Origin: Brachybacterium huguangmaarense
GTDB lineage: Bacteria > Actinomycetota > Actinomycetes > Actinomycetales > Dermabacteraceae
Assembly (NCBI RefSeq): GCF_025725725.1
Contig: NZ_CP107020.1
Coordinates: 3,162,001-3,226,000 of the forward strand
Direction of reading: 5' to 3'
DNA: 64,000 nucleotides
Part shown: one piece after another, positions 61,630 to 64,000 of the stretch
How the letters are laid out: each line of letters opens with the position of its first letter
Position numbering within the stretch: the first letter of the stretch is position 1
Translations under genes and position numbers: made by a program
The notes under the pieces: generated by a model
What the model was told of the DNA's origin: nothing
Databases searched by the model: none
What the model saw: only the letters and a program-made list of their open reading frames with translations

Positions 61630-62565
61630 ATGGCAGGTGGCCTGGCCGCCCTTCTCGACGACGTCGCCGCCCTGGCCCGCATGGCCGCCGCGAGCACCGA
61701 CGACGTGGCCGCCGCCTCGGCGCGCGCGAGCGTCAAGGCGGCGGGGGTGGTCGTCGACGACGCCGCCGTCACCCCGCAGTACGTGCGCGGCATCGAGCCC
61801 CGTCGGGAGCTGCCGATCATCGGCCGGATCGCGCTCGGCTCCCTGCGCAACAAGCTGCTGATCATCCTGCCGGTCGCGCTCCTGCTGAGCCAGTTCGCCC
61901 CGTGGGCGCTCACGCCCCTGCTCATGCTCGGCGGCACCTACCTGTCCTACGAGGGCGCCGAGAAGATCTGGGAGCTGATCCGCGGCCACGCCCCCGAGCA
62001 GGCGGCGGCCGAGCAGGGGGCCGACGCCGAGAAGCGCATCGTCTCCGGCGCCGTCCGCACCGACCTCATCCTGTCCGCGGAGATCATGGTCATCTCGCTG
62101 AACGAGGTCGCGAGCGCTCCCCTCGTGCAGCGGGCCGTGATCCTGGTCGTGGTCGGCATCGTCATGACGGCGCTCGTCTACGGGGCCGTCGGCCTGCTCG
62201 TGAAGATGGACGACGTGGGCCTGGCCATGACCCGCCGCGACGCGGCCGGCGCCCAGCGGGTGGGCCGCTCGCTCGTGACGGCGATGCCGACCGTCATGAC
62301 CGTCATCAGCTACGTGGGCATGGTCGCGATGCTGTGGGTGGGCGGGCACATCGTGCTCACCGGCACCCACGAGCTCGGGCTCGAGCACCCCTACGCCTGG
62401 GTCCACCACCTCGAGGAGGCCGCCGGCCACGTGGCGGGCGTCGGCGGCGTGCTCGCCTGGCTCGCCGGGACCCTGTGCTCGACCGTGGTCGGCGCGATCT
62501 GGGGCGCGCTCGTGCTCGGCATCGTGCACCTGCTGCCCATCGGACGAGGCCACGAGAAGGCCTAG
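61630..62565 (+). CDS. DUF808 (YedI-like) membrane protein
   Basis: This 311-residue protein begins MAGGLAALLDDVAALARMAAASTDD, the standard DUF808 start. It continues with KLLIILPVALLLSQFAP, LMLGGTYLSYEGAEKI and a later KMDDVGLAM segment, with about six membrane helices. The function is unknown. A TAGGAT hexamer at 61571-61576 is a likely promoter. The length is typical. Confidence 0.93.
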   Translation: MAGGLAALLDDVAALARMAAASTDDVAAASARASVKAAGVVVDDAAVTPQYVRGIEPRRELPIIGRIALGSLRNKLLIILPVALLLSQFAPWALTPLLMLGGTYLSYEGAEKIWELIRGHAPEQAAAEQGADAEKRIVSGAVRTDLILSAEIMVISLNEVASAPLVQRAVILVVVGIVMTALVYGAVGLLVKMDDVGLAMTRRDAAGAQRVGRSLVTAMPTVMTVISYVGMVAMLWVGGHIVLTGTHELGLEHPYAWVHHLEEAAGHVAGVGGVLAWLAGTLCSTVVGAIWGALVLGIVHLLPIGRGHEKA

Positions 62566-62622
62566 TCGACCACGGCCGGTGCGTGCGGCCGGCCGCGCGC
62601 GGCGGCCGGCCCCCTGCCCGCG

Positions 62623-63279
62623 TCAGTCCGACTCGGCGGCCTCGTCGAGGGCGTCGGACACGCTCGTGTCGCCGTCGTTGAACGACACGATCACGCCGCC
62701 CAGGTCGCTGCGGCCGACGGCCTCGGCGATCACGAACGCGGCGTTGCCGCGGCTGACGCGCGCGGGCTTCTCGGCACCCGCGTCGATCTGGAGGCTGGGC
62801 TCCTCGAGGGTGAGGGCGCTCGGCCGCAGGATCGTCCACGCGACGCCCGTGTTGGCGAGGTGCGCATCGGCCTCGGACTTGGCCTGCGCGTACGCGTAGA
62901 ACGAGTCGTCCTCGGGCACGCCGTGATCCGGCCCGGCCCCGAAGTAGGAGACCATCACGTAGCGGGAGACGCCGTTGCGTTCCGCGGCGTCCATCGAGGC
63001 GATCGCGGCGTCGCGGTCGATGGCCCACGTGCGCTGCGGATCGCCGCCCCCGGCGCCGGCAGCCCAGACGACCGCGTCCTTGCCCTCGAGCAGCCGGTCC
63101 CAGCCCGCCGCGTCGAGCGACTGGATGTCGGCGACGACCGGACGAGCGCCGGTGGCCTCCACGTCCGCCGCCTGGTCCGGATTGCGGATGACCGCGTCGA
63201 CGGTGTGCCCCGCCTGCGTGAGCAGCGGCTCCGCGAGCAGCGCGACCTTGCCATGTCCTCCGATGAGTGCGATGTCCAT
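62623..63279 (-). CDS. NAD(P)-binding atypical SDR (NmrA/YwnB-like)
   Basis: This 218-residue Rossmann protein has the dinucleotide motif IGGHGKVALLAEPLL (residues 6-20), VVWAAGAGGG, the VMVSYFGAG strand and YAQAKSEADAHL, where the Tyr-x3-Lys pair fits a short-chain dehydrogenase-like site. NILRPSALT-type WTILRPSAL follows. Relatives act as redox sensors or epimerase-like reductases. ATG 63279 is used. It converges with the DUF808 gene. Confidence 0.87.
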   Translation of the reverse strand: MDIALIGGHGKVALLAEPLLTQAGHTVDAVIRNPDQAADVEATGARPVVADIQSLDAAGWDRLLEGKDAVVWAAGAGGGDPQRTWAIDRDAAIASMDAAERNGVSRYVMVSYFGAGPDHGVPEDDSFYAYAQAKSEADAHLANTGVAWTILRPSALTLEEPSLQIDAGAEKPARVSRGNAAFVIAEAVGRSDLGGVIVSFNDGDTSVSDALDEAAESD

Positions 63280-63415
63280 GCCTCCACCGTGGCATCGCGG
63301 CCTGCGTTTGTCGAGGACGACGGTCCCTCGGGGCGCGACCGGTAGCCTGGCCCCACGGTGGGCGTCTCCCCAGCGCACGCGCGGCGCCCCGTCACCTCTC
63401 CCCCCGGAGGTCCTC

Positions 63416-64000
63416 ATGCTCTCACTCGACCGCCGAGACTTCCTGCGCCTGTCGGCCGGCGCCGTCGTCACCGGGGCCGCGTTCTCGGCCTCCGTCACCA
63501 CGAGCATCGCGCCGGCGCACGCCGCCGGGCCCCAGCGCGCGCGGCAGTTCCGCGCCCTGTGGATCTCCTCGGTGGCGAACATCGACTGGCCCTCCCGGAC
63601 CGGGCTCTCCGCGGCGGTCCAGCGCCGCGAGTTCGAGGACTGGATGGACCTCGCCCGCTCGCTGCGGCTCAACGCCGTGATCTCGCAGGTGCGCCCGAGC
63701 GCCGACGCCTTCTGGCCCTCACCCCACGAGCCCTGGTCGCAGTACCTGACCGGGACCCAGGGCAAGGACCCGGGATACGACCCCCTCGCCGCCCAGGTCC
63801 GCGCCGCTCACGAGCGGAACCTCGAGTTCCACGCATGGTTCAACCCGTACCGGGTGTCCACGCAGTCCGATCCGAAGAAGCTCGTGGCCTCACACCCGGC
63901 GCGCACCCATCCGGACTGGGTCTTCGCCTACGGCGGCAAGCTCTACTACAACCCGGGCATCCCCGAGGTGCGCCGCTTCGTGCAGGACGCCATGATGGAC
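63416..64000 (+). CDS. YddW-type glycoside hydrolase-like exported protein (partial)
   Basis: The first 195 residues are present and the gene runs off the right edge. A Tat signal peptide is clear: DRRDFLRLSAG, a hydrophobic core and a cut site near AHAAG. The mature part matches the GHL10/DUF187 family: ALWISSVANIDWPSRTG, NAVISQVRPSADAFWPS, PGYDPLAAQVRAAHERNLEFHAWFNPYR and HPDWVFAYGGKLYYNPG. Family members act on cell-wall glycans outside the membrane. ATG 63416 has GGAGG 5 bases upstream. Confidence 0.92.
   Translation, partial: MLSLDRRDFLRLSAGAVVTGAAFSASVTTSIAPAHAAGPQRARQFRALWISSVANIDWPSRTGLSAAVQRREFEDWMDLARSLRLNAVISQVRPSADAFWPSPHEPWSQYLTGTQGKDPGYDPLAAQVRAAHERNLEFHAWFNPYRVSTQSDPKKLVASHPARTHPDWVFAYGGKLYYNPGIPEVRRFVQDAMMD

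Overview
The window is very GC-rich, with third codon positions almost all G or C, and densely coding. Its gene families and gene order are actinobacterial: an Mtb-type DapD, monomeric NADP-isocitrate dehydrogenase, DUF3117, an Rv0428c-type SH3 domain, and many leaderless genes. The carbon-metabolism set (pyruvate formate-lyase, phosphoketolase, peptide uptake) suggests a facultatively fermentative member of Dermabacteraceae, for example Brachybacterium. That placement is inference. I saw no rRNA, tRNA, CRISPR array, transposase or prophage.

Region 1 (1-2485) is a zinc-starvation locus. A Zur-like site overlaps a leaderless promoter that drives five zinc-free ribosomal protein paralogues (L28, L33, S14, L31 type B, L36) and a COG0523/CobW GTPase broken by a one-base frameshift. 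A possible second COG0523-like gene is transcribed divergently. Positions 2486-2912 hold no gene but carry tandem repeats and a perfect 24-bp inverted repeat.

Region 2 (2913-20850) is housekeeping: a peptidase E/MarC/PHP operon, aminopeptidase P, a soluble MgtE-like CBS protein, DUF1003, Mrp, TatB, an O-methyltransferase, DUF3117, a LOG-family protein, DapE, a FAD/NAD(P)-binding protein fused to a PTH2-like domain, an amino acid permease, a toxin-antitoxin pair, DapD and a lysozyme-like exported protein. From memory, much of this order resembles M. tuberculosis Rv1177-Rv1234.

Region 3 (20852-27419) contains a naturally split pyruvate formate-lyase: a 708-residue catalytic subunit without the radical domain, a separate 83-residue glycyl-radical subunit, and the activase. 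A CRP-like site lies upstream. The fdxA-dapC-gltA operon follows.

Region 4 (27687-38658) holds a small SH3 protein, a CDP-alcohol phosphatidyltransferase, TypA, and a peptide ABC transporter operon with two tandem substrate-binding lipoproteins.

Region 5 (38876-64000) mixes central carbon enzymes (Pgi, PFK, monomeric Icd, phosphoketolase) with transporters, a flotillin, redox and stress proteins, two frame-disrupted genes and a third with a possible disruption near its end, and the start of an exported YddW-type glycosidase. Intergenic gaps at 47129-47530 and 59444-59805 carry related repeats. Together with Region 3, the carbon enzymes could support a phosphoketolase shunt plus formate/acetyl-CoA fermentation alongside the oxidative TCA entry steps.
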